A DNA stretch of 64,000 nt from UBA10365 sp041441915 (GCA_041441915.1 JASDRS010000006.1:1-64000); one strand, 5' to 3'; positions 23,554-32,693 are shown, counted from the first letter of the stretch. Translations and numbers: made by a program. The notes: generated from the sequence alone by a model not told the origin.

Positions 23554-24531
23554 ATGTTATTCAAAAATAATTATATGTGGAAGGTAATTAAAGTGCCTGT
23601 TGACGTGGAGATTTTAAAAAAAAATACTACCAAAATTTCATCTGCCCGTGTTTGTTTTTGCAGTCGCTCAACGGCAGGGTCATGGGAAATACGAGGGCGG
23701 CAAATTGCCAAAATGCGCAGTAACTGGCAAGCGATTGACAGTGGAAGCCCCATTGATATCCAAGCTTTTGACCTGTTTTGTATGGTGAAAAAAGTAGACA
23801 AACCTTTGCTTCAAAGAATTCAAGCGGCAGGGAAACCCGTTGTTTTTGATATTGTTGATTCCTGGAAGCAACCTCTTGAGGGTCTCATTTTCAGAAATAA
23901 AGCAATGGTGCGTTGGCTATTTAAAAAAAAATGGGCCGCTATCAATGCCAACGGTTACATATTTCCAAACCGAACAATGTATGATGATTTAAACACTCTG
24001 GTTCCAAATTCAACAATCATATACCACCATTACCGCCCTTCAATTGCTATCAATCCAATCCGTCCAACCGTCCTTAAAGTGGGTTATGAGGGCGCCCCAT
24101 TTTTAGGGCATTGGAAAAAACACATCCAAAAAATATGTGCGATTCGAGGTGTGGAATTTGTCATAAATCCTGAACGCTTAGCAGATATTGATATCGTTAT
24201 TTTGGTGAGAGGAGGCCGGCATGCGAGTTTTATGGCGACCAACTATAAATCAAACGTGAAGATTGCAAACGCATTCGGTTCAGGGACCCCTGTATTGGCG
24301 CATGAGAATGAGGCATCTGTGCGGGAAACGGGAATTGATCATATTAAGTTCTTTAACGATCAGAAAGGCTCGTTCGAGCAAAAGCTTGATGAATTGATAG
24401 CTGACCTCACACTGAGAGTTTCTATACATGAAGCGTTTAAAAAAGCAGCAACTAAAGTGAGCATTTCAGAAATAGCGGATCAGACTGAAGTTTTTTTTCA
24501 AAAGGTGCTATTGCAATCAGTTGATAAATAA
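23554..24531 (+). CDS. Uncharacterised glycosyltransferase-like (GT-B) protein
   Basis: The 325-residue protein has no named family that I recognise. Its build suggests a GT-B glycosyltransferase. An N-terminal alpha/beta half contains DIQAFDLFCMV and PVVFDIVDSWKQPLEG. The middle is aromatic, with IIYHHYRP. The C-terminal Rossmann half has VGYEGAPFLGHWKKHIQKIC, DIVILVRGG and NVKIANAFGSGTPVLAHENE, followed by a helix that reads like the nucleotide-sugar site (A-x-x-S-G-T-P-V-x-A). It is monocistronic and divergent from waaA. A role in LPS or capsule glycan synthesis is inferred from the neighbours. Confidence 0.55.
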   Translation: MLFKNNYMWKVIKVPVDVEILKKNTTKISSARVCFCSRSTAGSWEIRGRQIAKMRSNWQAIDSGSPIDIQAFDLFCMVKKVDKPLLQRIQAAGKPVVFDIVDSWKQPLEGLIFRNKAMVRWLFKKKWAAINANGYIFPNRTMYDDLNTLVPNSTIIYHHYRPSIAINPIRPTVLKVGYEGAPFLGHWKKHIQKICAIRGVEFVINPERLADIDIVILVRGGRHASFMATNYKSNVKIANAFGSGTPVLAHENEASVRETGIDHIKFFNDQKGSFEQKLDELIADLTLRVSIHEAFKKAATKVSISEIADQTEVFFQKVLLQSVDK

Positions 24532-24612
24532 ACAGCAATTCTGTTAAACACGCCGGACAGACGCCCAATTTTAATGAACTTTAAAACCGCAATAAAAGTT
24601 AAATGAAGTTTC

Positions 24613-25587
24613 TCATTCTAATTTCTTGATCTGCTTCTCAAACTCTCTCAAACGTGCATAAACTGATGCTAATTCAATAATTGTGGGCCAAGAATTGAAT
24701 AGGTAGAGCATTGAGCCTTCTACCCTGCTAAACGCCCTCAGTATTTGCTGCATAACCCCAAGCGTCATAACGCCAGCAACAATTGCTGGCGCTAAGAAAA
24801 TATACCCAACCAGAACATTAGTCTGAAGATATGCCAACCGACCAATGCTGAACCAAATATACTGAAAGTAACTCTTGTAATGTATAGCTTTAACGTCTTC
24901 GAAAATTTCGTCTAAGTTTTTAGGCCTTACAGAAACATCGTCTTCAGCTATGACCAGTAATTTGCGATAAGCAGCTTCTTTCTTTTGTAAATCATATTCG
25001 ATCCCTACTAATCTGAGGAACCAAGCCAAGATCACCATAAATAATGTGCCCCCAACCGTCCAAATCAGGGCACCTGTCACCAGTCCATATTTCCAATCAC
25101 CAAAAAACATGACAGAAATGCCTGCGGACAGCCCTAGTAAGATTGGAAAAAACTCGATCAGTATCATTATTGATTCAATAAAACTCGTTCCTAAGCTTTC
25201 CATTATTCGAGCAAATCTTACAGTATCCTCTTGAACCCTTTGGGACGCCCCCTCAATCGTTCGAGCTTTATCGTATGTTTGGTGATACCAATCCACCATC
25301 GATCTGCGCCACCGAAAAAGAAAATGACTTGTGAGGAACGATGTTGCTAAATTGATGGAAATAGCTAAGGCAGCCAGCTTTGCGAAAGATATAAGGCCAC
25401 CAACATATTCAGCCATGGTAATAGCATTAGGGGTACCCAAAGCTTTCTGAATTAAATCATAAAAGCCACCAAACCACTGATTAATTTGAACGTCTATCTG
25501 GACCGATAGCCAGAGGGAGGTCAGGATTATGGAACTTCCACCATATGCCCAGCTGATCCATTTTTTTGTTTTAAAAAACATCCACAT
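24613..25587 (-). CDS. sbmA: SbmA/BacA-family peptide transporter, short form
   Basis: The protein resembles the transmembrane part of SbmA/BacA, inner-membrane proton-driven importers of antimicrobial peptides that in rhizobia affect lipid A very-long-chain fatty acids and symbiosis. Matching segments are INQWFGGFYDLIQKAL, FRWRRSMVDWYH, IEGASQRVQEDTVRFA, EAAYRKLLVIAEDD, FNSWPTIIELASVYARLREFE, and the VAGVMTLGVMQQI helix. SbmA of E. coli has 406 residues; this one (324) starts at the equivalent of about residue 80 and so lacks the first two membrane helices. It could be a short subfamily or a truncated gene, but no upstream coding continuation is visible. It converges with the transferase-like gene. 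Confidence 0.75.
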   Translation of the reverse strand: MWMFFKTKKWISWAYGGSSIILTSLWLSVQIDVQINQWFGGFYDLIQKALGTPNAITMAEYVGGLISFAKLAALAISINLATSFLTSHFLFRWRRSMVDWYHQTYDKARTIEGASQRVQEDTVRFARIMESLGTSFIESIMILIEFFPILLGLSAGISVMFFGDWKYGLVTGALIWTVGGTLFMVILAWFLRLVGIEYDLQKKEAAYRKLLVIAEDDVSVRPKNLDEIFEDVKAIHYKSYFQYIWFSIGRLAYLQTNVLVGYIFLAPAIVAGVMTLGVMQQILRAFSRVEGSMLYLFNSWPTIIELASVYARLREFEKQIKKLE

Positions 25588-26078
25588 CGGAGTTGTCCCT
25601 TTTAGTTTTAATCACATCGATTTTTTAAGGAGAGCCTTTAGCGTAACCGTCATCAGAAATCAGCATCCAGTTAATTAGGTTTCACAGAATTATATCTGTC
25701 GTCATAAATTAAAATTTAGCCTATGCTTAGGCTTAAGAGTATAATTACGCTCTCCCAAAACTTGCCATCAAACGCGATTCATACAAAACACAAGTCGGCA
25801 AGAAATTTCGGAAAATGGCGGGTAGTGCCTAACCCCACAATTAAATTTTATGGACATTAATCATATTTAAGTACGATAATCTTCAACGCATTTGGCCAAA
25901 GTTTCGAAAAAGTAAGCATCAGGCTAGTAGTCGCTGGTCCAAATTTCTCACCATTAATTTAAAAACATATGTTAGGTTAAGTATCTGACAACCTAGGGTA
26001 AACCCCAGGAAATGCTTCGATTCAGTACTCAGTTAAGTCAGCGTTAGCTGGTCAAGACAAGAAGCCACAAACAAAATT
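25588..26078. other. Non-coding gap between sbmA and the cyclase gene
   Basis: About 490 bases without a supported gene, repeat or RNA. The sequence is AT-rich and has stops in all frames at short intervals. The promoter of sbmA should lie near 25590-25700, and the cyclase gene ends at 26079. I could not pick out convincing promoter boxes. Confidence 0.4.
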
Positions 26079-27836
26079 TTAATCTTCTGGCATTCCGGCC
26101 AGAAGTATCCCCTCCAAAACCTTTGCCCCCATGATCGCAGGTGCAACTTCTTTGTAGTCTGAAATATTTTTTATTTCTGGTCGTTCGTTCAAAAATAGCC
26201 TCAACTGTTGCTTGGCCTCCTCTAGCCGTCCCGTCAGTCCGTATATTGCTGCCCTCCAGCCTAAATAACGGCTATGTTTCTGACGATCATAACAGTAATT
26301 AATGCACTCTAGAGATTTTGCGTAATCACTGATTGCAAAATAAAGTAATATATAAAACTGTTTATATTGGAACTCTCCGCTAGGATCCAGCTCCATGGCC
26401 TTTTGAACATATTCAATCGATTCATCATACTTACCAAATGAACTAATGGCTTGGCCATAATCAAAATTCGAACCTGCGTGGCTCGGATTTATTTCTAGTG
26501 CTTTTTTTGCCAAAGCGATGCGCTGCTCAAAATCACGCTTAATGTTATATGAGCGACTGAGTGCAATTAAAGCTTCTGGGTTCCCAGGATCTAATTCGAC
26601 TGCCTTTGCGGCCAGAGCATGAAAAAGCTCTTCATTCTTTTTGCGCTTTTCATCTTTTTTAGCAGAAAATATTTGTCCCAATAATGTTCTGGTCTGAAGC
26701 ACAAGTGGATCAGATAAACTCGGGTCCAAATCGACTGCCTTCTGGCATTGATCAAAAACCCGCAGCTGATCCTCTTTTTTTTCCGAATTGTGAAAGCTCA
26801 GAGCCTTTAAATATTCATCCCAAGCTCCATAATTTTTCTTATTTGAATTAGACGCTGACTTTATAATTTCCTGCCCTTTTACTGCTGGGGAAACCATGGC
26901 TGCCACGCCTTGTGATACCTCATCTTGGACTTCAAAAATATCGTCTAAAGAACGATCCCATTTTTTTGACCATATCTGCTTATCTTCATCAGCATCAATT
27001 AGCTGCGCAGTAATTCTAACCTTGTCGCCCCCTTTCCTCACACTGCCTTCGACCAAATATCTTACGCCCAGCTGTTGAGCTATTTCAGAGCTCTTAATGT
27101 TTTTATCTTTAAAACTAAAACTCGAGTTTCGAGAAATCACGGGAAAAGTTTTCCAAAGAGAGAGGTTAGATATTATGTCCTCAGTTATTCCATCAGCAAA
27201 ATAATCCTGATCAGGATCATTACTCAGGTTTAAAAAAGGCAATACTGCAATTGATGGAGGCTTATTTGCTTCTTGATTTGTCTCAACCAATTTTTGCAAC
27301 TCACGTCGCTCTTTCCCAAGCAAGTCCATGTCAAAAGCATGTACTACAGTATTTTTAACTCTCTGATCACCTAAGTCATGGAAGATGAGCTCAGTTTTTT
27401 TGCTTACAAAATCATGAATACTTCTAGATAGACATACGCTGTCTGGAAGGCACAGCGCTTCTAGACGAGCTGCCACATTTACTCCATCGCCATATAGGTT
27501 TGTGCCTTCAATAATCACGTCACCCATATTTATGCCAATTCGAAAATGCATTTCCGCATCTTCGGTTACGGTTTTATTTCGTCCCAATATTAGCTTTTGA
27601 AACTCTGATGCGCAAACTACAGCCGAAACCGCGCTTTGGAATTCGGCTAAGACAGAATCGCCAGCAGTGTTAAATATACGCCCTCCATGCTCAAGAAACA
27701 GTGTTTCCAATATTTCCTTGCATGACCTGAAGCTTTTCAAAGTTTGATCTTCGTTTTTCTCCATCAATTTACTAAAACCAACCACGTCGGTAACAAAGAT
27801 TACTGCAATTTTGCGATCAATTTTATCACTAGTCAT
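26079..27836 (-). CDS. Class III adenylate/guanylate cyclase with TolB-like and TPR domains
   Basis: The 585-residue protein has three parts. Residues 5-175 are a class III nucleotide cyclase domain: VIFVTDVVGFSKLM with the first metal Asp, GGRIFNTAGDSVLAEF with the second, and LYGDGVNVAARLE. Residues about 195-320 resemble the TolB/FlgO-like domain often fused to such cyclases (SIAVLPFLNLSNDPDQDYFA, then DGITEDIISNL). The remainder is TPR-like (LDPGNPEALIALSRSY, INPSHAGSNFDYGQA). The architecture is common in Rhizobiales and Rhodobacterales; it makes cAMP or cGMP in response to an unknown signal and is cytoplasmic here. The ATG at 27836 is preferred over a TTG six codons upstream. Confidence 0.8.
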   Translation of the reverse strand: MTSDKIDRKIAVIFVTDVVGFSKLMEKNEDQTLKSFRSCKEILETLFLEHGGRIFNTAGDSVLAEFQSAVSAVVCASEFQKLILGRNKTVTEDAEMHFRIGINMGDVIIEGTNLYGDGVNVAARLEALCLPDSVCLSRSIHDFVSKKTELIFHDLGDQRVKNTVVHAFDMDLLGKERRELQKLVETNQEANKPPSIAVLPFLNLSNDPDQDYFADGITEDIISNLSLWKTFPVISRNSSFSFKDKNIKSSEIAQQLGVRYLVEGSVRKGGDKVRITAQLIDADEDKQIWSKKWDRSLDDIFEVQDEVSQGVAAMVSPAVKGQEIIKSASNSNKKNYGAWDEYLKALSFHNSEKKEDQLRVFDQCQKAVDLDPSLSDPLVLQTRTLLGQIFSAKKDEKRKKNEELFHALAAKAVELDPGNPEALIALSRSYNIKRDFEQRIALAKKALEINPSHAGSNFDYGQAISSFGKYDESIEYVQKAMELDPSGEFQYKQFYILLYFAISDYAKSLECINYCYDRQKHSRYLGWRAAIYGLTGRLEEAKQQLRLFLNERPEIKNISDYKEVAPAIMGAKVLEGILLAGMPED

Positions 27837-28327
27837 ATTAATTCCAATATTCAATTGAGGGATAAGTTTATTTAGAACTATCTTCTCCTAGAACTTATTA
27901 AAACGCTATCATGAATAAGCGGCGCCAAAGTTCAATCGTTTCAAAACAAACCAAACTATAACTAAGCGAATGCAGTCCTAGGTTAGGTGAGCCCAACAAA
28001 CCAAAAATAGTTGCCAGCTTTTCAGTGGAAGCGCAAGTATTTAGGAGCAATTGACACACTAGATCAATATTCATCCGCGAACTCCGCACAAAAAGAACGG
28101 GTAACTCATTTTCGGCAAAGACAGAAGAATGTTACCCACCTATTAGTTTCCGTTATTATAAAGTCATTGGATGTTCCGATCTGCCCACTCGCTCTTCGTC
28201 GTTGTCACACATTCTGCACACCTTGCGTAACAAAAGGGTAAACCGTGTGATTGACACATGGAATAACCAGGTGATACTAAACTCAGGACTTAAAATAAGT
28301 ACCTGAAGAATAACGCAAACGGTAATT
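27837..28327. other. Non-coding island edge before the tRNA-Leu fragment
   Basis: About 490 bases with no supported gene. A 76-codon + frame at 28011-28241 has an odd composition and no family. No integrase gene, direct repeat or excisionase gene is visible here. The stretch ends at the 3' tRNA-Leu fragment that marks the boundary with the core genes. Confidence 0.4.
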
Positions 28328-28383
28328 TGGGTTTAGGTCCGTGTGCCGTAAGGGGTGGAAGTTCGAGTCCTCTTTCGGGCACC
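28328..28383 (+). pseudogene. 3' fragment of tRNA-Leu(UAG), probable attachment-site scar
   Basis: From the anticodon loop onward the sequence follows tRNA-Leu: TTTAGGT (anticodon TAG), then the long variable arm TGCCGTAAGG, the T arm around GTTCGAGTC, and an acceptor 3' strand CGGGC followed by ACCA. The D arm and acceptor 5' strand are absent upstream. The 5' anticodon stem does not pair, and there is one mismatch in the T stem and one in the variable stem, so it is not a working tRNA. Tyrosine-recombinase islands commonly recombine in the anticodon loop and leave exactly such an anticodon-to-CCA copy. It lies 33 bases before rnd. Confidence 0.65.
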
Positions 28384-28415
28384 AGTTTCTTCGCGCCATT
28401 TCGTAGGAGTGTACG

Positions 28416-29030
28416 TTGACAATCCACCTTTACCAAAGTGATTTGCCCGCAGATTTGGATTTGGGGCCCGTAGTGGCAATTGACTGCGAAACCATGGGCC
28501 TCAATCCTCTGCGTGATCGCCTTTGTTTGGTGCAATTATCATCAGGCGACGGCCATGCCCATTTGGTGCAAATTGTGCGCGGCCAAAATCATGCGCCCCA
28601 TTTGGAAAAGCTGCTGACCAATCCAAATGTGCTAAAGCTGTTTCACTTTGGACGTTTTGATATTGCAGTCCTAAAACAGGCGTTCGGCGTGCAGACCGCA
28701 CACGTTTTTTGCACCAAGATAGCGGCCAAACTGATCCGCACCTTTACCAACCGTCATGGGCTTAAATATCTTTTGTCAGAATTGGTTGGGGTTGATATAT
28801 CTAAGCAGCAACAGACCTCTGATTGGGGTGTGGCCGCATTGTCCGAGGCGCAAAAAGAATATGCCGCATCAGATGTTCTTTATTTGCATACGTTAAAAGC
28901 GGCCCTAACTACCCTATTGTTACGGGAAGACCGTATGGTTTTGGCGCAACGTTGTTTTGACTTTTTGCCCGCAAGGGCCGAATTAGATCTTTTGGGCTGG
29001 GATGAACCAAATGACCTCTTCCACCACTGA
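28416..29030 (+). CDS. rnd: Ribonuclease D
   Basis: A 3'-5' exoribonuclease of the DEDDy family that trims tRNA and other stable RNA ends. The DEDD residues are visible: VVAIDCETMGL (Asp, Glu), LKLFHFGRFDIAVL (Asp), and the final YAASDVLYL (Tyr-x3-Asp). KLIRTFTNRHGLKYLLSELVG is the conserved middle. At 204 residues it has only the catalytic domain and lacks the HRDC domains of the E. coli enzyme, as is common in alphaproteobacteria. The start is TTG with AGGAG 8 bases upstream. It overlaps kdsD by about 20 bases and begins the conserved LPS-export operon. Confidence 0.88.
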   Translation: MTIHLYQSDLPADLDLGPVVAIDCETMGLNPLRDRLCLVQLSSGDGHAHLVQIVRGQNHAPHLEKLLTNPNVLKLFHFGRFDIAVLKQAFGVQTAHVFCTKIAAKLIRTFTNRHGLKYLLSELVGVDISKQQQTSDWGVAALSEAQKEYAASDVLYLHTLKAALTTLLLREDRMVLAQRCFDFLPARAELDLLGWDEPNDLFHH

Positions 29031-29982
29031 AGCAGAGTATTTCCTGACTATAGGTCGGCGCGTGATCGCGCGCGAGACCGAGGCCCTTTTGGCACTTGGT
29101 GGCGCGCTTGACGCAGAGTTTAGTCGCGCGGTTCATACTGTCCTTGCAGCCAAAGGCCGCGTGATCGTGTCTGGAATAGGTAAATCTGGCCATATCGCGC
29201 GTAAAATTGCTTCGACCCTGGCTAGCACTGGCACTTTGTCCCATTATGTCCATCCAGCCGAAGCTAGCCACGGCGATTTGGGCATGATTGGTTCGGATGA
29301 TGTGGTAATTATTCTGTCGAACTCAGGCGAAACCACCGAACTTTCTGACCTTTTAGCCCATGTGGTACGTTTTTCTATTCCGATGATTGGCATTGCCAGT
29401 CGAGTGGGTTCAACTCTTTTAGAGCGGGCCGATGTGCCGCTTTTGCTACCACAGGTCGCCGAGGCTTGTGAGCAAGGCTTAGTGCCCACCACTTCAACTA
29501 CGATGATGCTGGCTTTAGGTGATGCAATTGCAATTGCCCTGATGGAGCAGCGTAGCTTTACCCCTGAGCACTTTGGTGTATTTCATCCAGGCGGAAAATT
29601 GGGTGCAAAACTGGTCAAAGTCGAAGCTCTAATGCACTACGATCTGCCTTTAGTGCCTCCCCAAACCCCCATGACCCAGGCGCTATTAGACATGACCCGT
29701 TTTGGTTTTGGCGTTTTGGGCGTGCAAGAAAAGGGGGGAGCGCTTTTAGGCGTCATTACTGATGGCGATTTGCGCCGACATATGCAGGGGCTTTTGTCCC
29801 TGACCGTGCAAGAGGTCATGACTAAAAATCCGGCGACCACTTCGCCTCGTGATTTGGCCGCCAAGGCTCTTGCTTTGATGCAAGCCAAACAGATCACGGC
29901 GCTATTTGTCACCGAAGGGCCCACTTCGGGGGCTATAGGATTGCTGCATATTCACGACTGCCTCCGTGCTGGCGTGGTTTAG
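29011..29982 (+). CDS. kdsD: Arabinose-5-phosphate isomerase (KdsD/KpsF)
   Basis: The enzyme converts D-ribulose 5-phosphate to D-arabinose 5-phosphate, the first step of Kdo synthesis. An N-terminal SIS domain has VIVSGIGKSGHIARKIASTL near residue 50, HPAEASHGDLGMI with the catalytic His, and ILSNSGETTEL. Two CBS repeats follow from about 205 (VEALMHYDLPLVPP, and QEVMTKNPATTSPRD). Length is normal. ATG at 29011 is chosen; another ATG lies 9 bases upstream (29002). It overlaps rnd and precedes lptC by 13 bases, matching the Rhodobacterales order that couples Kdo supply to LPS export. Confidence 0.9.
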   Translation: MTSSTTEAEYFLTIGRRVIARETEALLALGGALDAEFSRAVHTVLAAKGRVIVSGIGKSGHIARKIASTLASTGTLSHYVHPAEASHGDLGMIGSDDVVIILSNSGETTELSDLLAHVVRFSIPMIGIASRVGSTLLERADVPLLLPQVAEACEQGLVPTTSTTMMLALGDAIAIALMEQRSFTPEHFGVFHPGGKLGAKLVKVEALMHYDLPLVPPQTPMTQALLDMTRFGFGVLGVQEKGGALLGVITDGDLRRHMQGLLSLTVQEVMTKNPATTSPRDLAAKALALMQAKQITALFVTEGPTSGAIGLLHIHDCLRAGVV

Positions 29983-29995
29983 GTCGGCACGCCCA

Positions 29996-30595
29996 ATGCG
30001 TATGAAAGTGATCAATGGATTGAAGATCGCACTGCCCCTTTTGGGGCTTGTGCTACTGTCAACGCTGTTCATGTCCGCAAGGCAAATCAATACCGATGAC
30101 GCAATCCCCTTGGCCAAAGTGGATGTGGTCGATCTGGTGAGCAAACCACGCATGAAAGAGTTCAATTTTAATTCTGTGACCACCAATGGTTTTTTGATAA
30201 ATATTTTGGCATCAGAATTAGAGCCTAATTCCGATGAATCAGGCGACGCAACAGGACGTGATGTGACTGGGACCCTGGTAGCTCCAAACGGGTTACAAAT
30301 TAATTTTTGGGGCAATAGCGCTCTTTTAAAGCAACAGAGTAACATCCTTACATTGTCTGGGCAGGCCCATATCCAGACATCAAGCAAATATAGAATAAGC
30401 TCGAACAGTTTTATCACAAATATGGGTGTGCTGCGCATTGTCTCTGAAACGCCAGTAATTGCCCTGGGGCCCCTTGGTAAAATCACCGCAGATGCGATGG
30501 AACTGCACCAGAAGATTATAACCCCAGAAATAAATACGACAAGCTATGTTCTTACATTTAAAAATAATGTTAAGGTAACGTATGTTTCAGACTAA
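29996..30595 (+). CDS. lptC: LPS export protein LptC
   Basis: LptC is a bitopic inner-membrane protein whose periplasmic beta-jellyroll passes LPS from LptB2FG to LptA. Here a single N-terminal helix (IALPLLGLVLLSTLFM, residues 10-25) is followed by a periplasmic domain of about 160 residues with alternating strands (FNSVTTNGFLINILASE, GLQINFWGNSALLKQQSNIL). Sequence identity within this family is low, so context carries weight: it lies between kdsD and lptA-lptB. A GTG upstream at 29966 would overlap kdsD; ATG at 29996 places the signal anchor at the usual distance. Confidence 0.82.
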   Translation: MRMKVINGLKIALPLLGLVLLSTLFMSARQINTDDAIPLAKVDVVDLVSKPRMKEFNFNSVTTNGFLINILASELEPNSDESGDATGRDVTGTLVAPNGLQINFWGNSALLKQQSNILTLSGQAHIQTSSKYRISSNSFITNMGVLRIVSETPVIALGPLGKITADAMELHQKIITPEINTTSYVLTFKNNVKVTYVSD

Positions 30596-30649
30596 TTATT
30601 GCACATTTAAAAATGAAGCGCGGTCGAATGAAAGGACCCCAAGAGTTCG

Positions 30650-31150
30650 ATGACAAAACCCTTGAGATTTAAATCTGGTTCTTTTCTGATAGCTTTGGCT
30701 ATCGCATACCCCTTTGGTGCGGCAGCCGAAACTGGGGTCAAATTTGGCGTGGTGACACAGGATCGCAACCTTCCCGTCACCATAGATGCTGACCAGCTTA
30801 AAGTAGATCAAGAAACCAATATAGCGATATTCACGGGCCACGTTGAAGCCGAGCAGGGCGTGCTGAAACTTCGGGCGCCTAAAATTTTAGTTAAATCCAT
30901 CACTGACAGCAAACAAATTTCAAAGATTATCGCCAGTGGCGGCGTCATTTTAGAAAGTGCCGTCGAAACCGCCAGCAGCGATAATGCTATTTATGATATG
31001 GTAACAGGATTGATTGAGATGACGGGGAATGTTATTTTGAAAAAAGGCACAACAACCATTGCAGGCCCCAAGTTCATTGTTGATGTCAACAATGGCACTG
31101 GCATGATGCAAGGACGGGTTAAATCTGTATTTTCGGCCAGTTCACAATGA
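30650..31150 (+). CDS. lptA: LPS transport periplasmic protein LptA
   Basis: This periplasmic OstA-fold protein forms the beta-jellyroll bridge that carries LPS across the periplasm. The signal peptide (LIALAIAYPFGAAA) is cut near residue 26. The mature part has LPVTIDADQLKVDQETNIAI, FTGHVEAEQGVLKLRAPKI, and NAIYDMVTGLIEMTGNVIL, the repeating strand pattern of the family. Its stop overlaps the lptB start by 4 bases (ATGA). Length (166) is typical. Confidence 0.88.
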   Translation: MTKPLRFKSGSFLIALAIAYPFGAAAETGVKFGVVTQDRNLPVTIDADQLKVDQETNIAIFTGHVEAEQGVLKLRAPKILVKSITDSKQISKIIASGGVILESAVETASSDNAIYDMVTGLIEMTGNVILKKGTTTIAGPKFIVDVNNGTGMMQGRVKSVFSASSQ

Positions 31151-31911
31151 CAAATATAGCCCCCTCATTTCATGTTACAATCGGCAGCGCTGGCCTTCAG
31201 GTGAGCAATTTGCGTATTGGCTACAAAGGTCGCCCAGTCATTCGCGATGTGTCTCTTGATCTGCATAGAGGAGAAGTGGTGGCGCTCTTAGGCCCAAATG
31301 GTTCTGGAAAAACTACCTGTTTTTATTCGATCGCTGGATTGGTAACTCCACAAGCAGGTCAAGTATTGATCGACGAGGTTGATGTCACCGGCCTGCCAAT
31401 GTATCGCCGCGCGCGCATGGGCATTGGCTATTTGCCGCAAGAAGTTTCTATTTTCCGCGGTCTTTCGGTTGAAGATAATATCTTAGCCGTATTGGAAGTT
31501 TCTTTAAAAGACCGCCATAAACGTCGTGAACGGTTGGACGAATTGCTCAGTGAGTTTTCGATCAGTCATTTGCGCAAGACGCCCTCTGTTGCGCTTTCGG
31601 GCGGGGAAAGGCGGCGGGTCGAGATCGCGCGTTGCTTGGCCGCAAACCCCAAGTTTTTACTACTTGATGAACCTTTTGCTGGTGTTGATCCAATCGCCGT
31701 AGGTGAAATTCGCCATCTTGTTGCTGATTTGAAAAGACGTGGAATTGGGGTTCTGATCACAGACCACAATGTACGCGAAACCTTAGAAATCGTTGATCGT
31801 GCTTATATTTTACATGATGGTATCGTCTTAAAAAGTGGCACCGCGCAAGAGGTGATCGGCGATGAAACAGTGCGGCGCGTTTATTTGGGTCAAAATTTTA
31901 AAATTTCATGA
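31147..31911 (+). CDS. lptB: LPS export ABC transporter ATPase LptB
   Basis: LptB is the cytoplasmic ATPase of LptB2FGC, which powers extraction of LPS from the inner membrane. Visible motifs are Walker A (LLGPNGSGKTTCFYSI near residue 48), the LptB-typical Q-loop GIGYLPQEVSIFRGLSVEDN, the signature ALSGGERRRVEIAR near 150, Walker B LLLDEPFAGVDP, and the H-loop ITDHNVRE. A 10-residue N-terminal extension precedes the usual start of the fold. It overlaps lptA by 4 bases, giving a tight lptC-lptA-lptB unit. Confidence 0.93.
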   Translation: MTNIAPSFHVTIGSAGLQVSNLRIGYKGRPVIRDVSLDLHRGEVVALLGPNGSGKTTCFYSIAGLVTPQAGQVLIDEVDVTGLPMYRRARMGIGYLPQEVSIFRGLSVEDNILAVLEVSLKDRHKRRERLDELLSEFSISHLRKTPSVALSGGERRRVEIARCLAANPKFLLLDEPFAGVDPIAVGEIRHLVADLKRRGIGVLITDHNVRETLEIVDRAYILHDGIVLKSGTAQEVIGDETVRRVYLGQNFKIS

Positions 31912-32135
31912 CCTCAAGCCAAGATAGACCACTATGAAACTATTGACACAAAGACTTTTGCTTGCCACCCTGGGCCATGATCGTATACGCTTTCATTCAA
32001 AAGCCACCCCGTGCAAACGATATTTGGGCCGCTTTTGTCTGGCTCATTCGTAACTATCGTTTTACGAACCCCCTAATTCTATACACCCTCAAGCGATTTA
32101 ATATGCCATCAATCTTTGTGTAAACAGGAGTTTAT

Positions 32136-32693
32136 ATGCGTTATCAAATCAGCGGAAGACAGATTGCCGTAGGCGAGGCTTTACAAACACACGTCCAATC
32201 AGAAATATCCGAACTGGTCGAAAAATACGCCCAGAGACCGACTGAGGCCCTAATCATATTCTCGAAAGAAGCCCATGAATTTATTTGCGAAGCCGCTATC
32301 CACCTTTCGACAGGTTTGACTACCCAAGCGCGTGGCCACGCAACCGAGGTTTATACCGCCTTTGAGGCCTGCCGCGAAAAACTTGATAAGCAAATGCGTC
32401 GCTATAAACGCCGTTTACGTGATAATCACCATGAACGCCATCAGCCTGTTGAATTCGCAGCTGGTTCGTCATATATCCGATCTGTAAACGACGGAGAAAC
32501 ACAGCAGCGAATAATCATCGCAGAGATGGAGACTAAAGTCCCCAATGTAACTGTGGGTGAGGCGTCTATTCAAATGGAATTGAGCGGCGAGAATATCTTG
32601 GTTTTTTGCAATGAAGGGCATGGGGGCATTAATGTGGTCTACCGTCGTGATGACGGAAATATTGGCTGGATTGACCCACACAACACTAAATAA
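32136..32693 (+). CDS. hpf: Ribosome hibernation-promoting factor, long form
   Basis: HPF binds the 30S decoding region and, in its long form, dimerises ribosomes into 100S particles in stationary phase. The N-terminal 100 residues (MRYQISGRQIAVGEALQTHV, then HLSTGLTTQARGHATEVYTA) form the ribosome-binding domain. The C-terminal 55 residues (VGEASIQMELSGENILVFCN, then YRRDDGNIGWIDPH) are the dimerisation domain that marks the long form (185 residues). AGGAG precedes the ATG by about 7 bases. The gene is separated from lptB by about 225 bases without rpoN, and ptsN follows. Confidence 0.9.
   Translation: MRYQISGRQIAVGEALQTHVQSEISELVEKYAQRPTEALIIFSKEAHEFICEAAIHLSTGLTTQARGHATEVYTAFEACREKLDKQMRRYKRRLRDNHHERHQPVEFAAGSSYIRSVNDGETQQRIIIAEMETKVPNVTVGEASIQMELSGENILVFCNEGHGGINVVYRRDDGNIGWIDPHNTK

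Noticed and set aside
28011..28241. 76-codon + frame near the island edge
   Set aside because: No family, no ribosome-binding site and odd composition; treated as non-coding.
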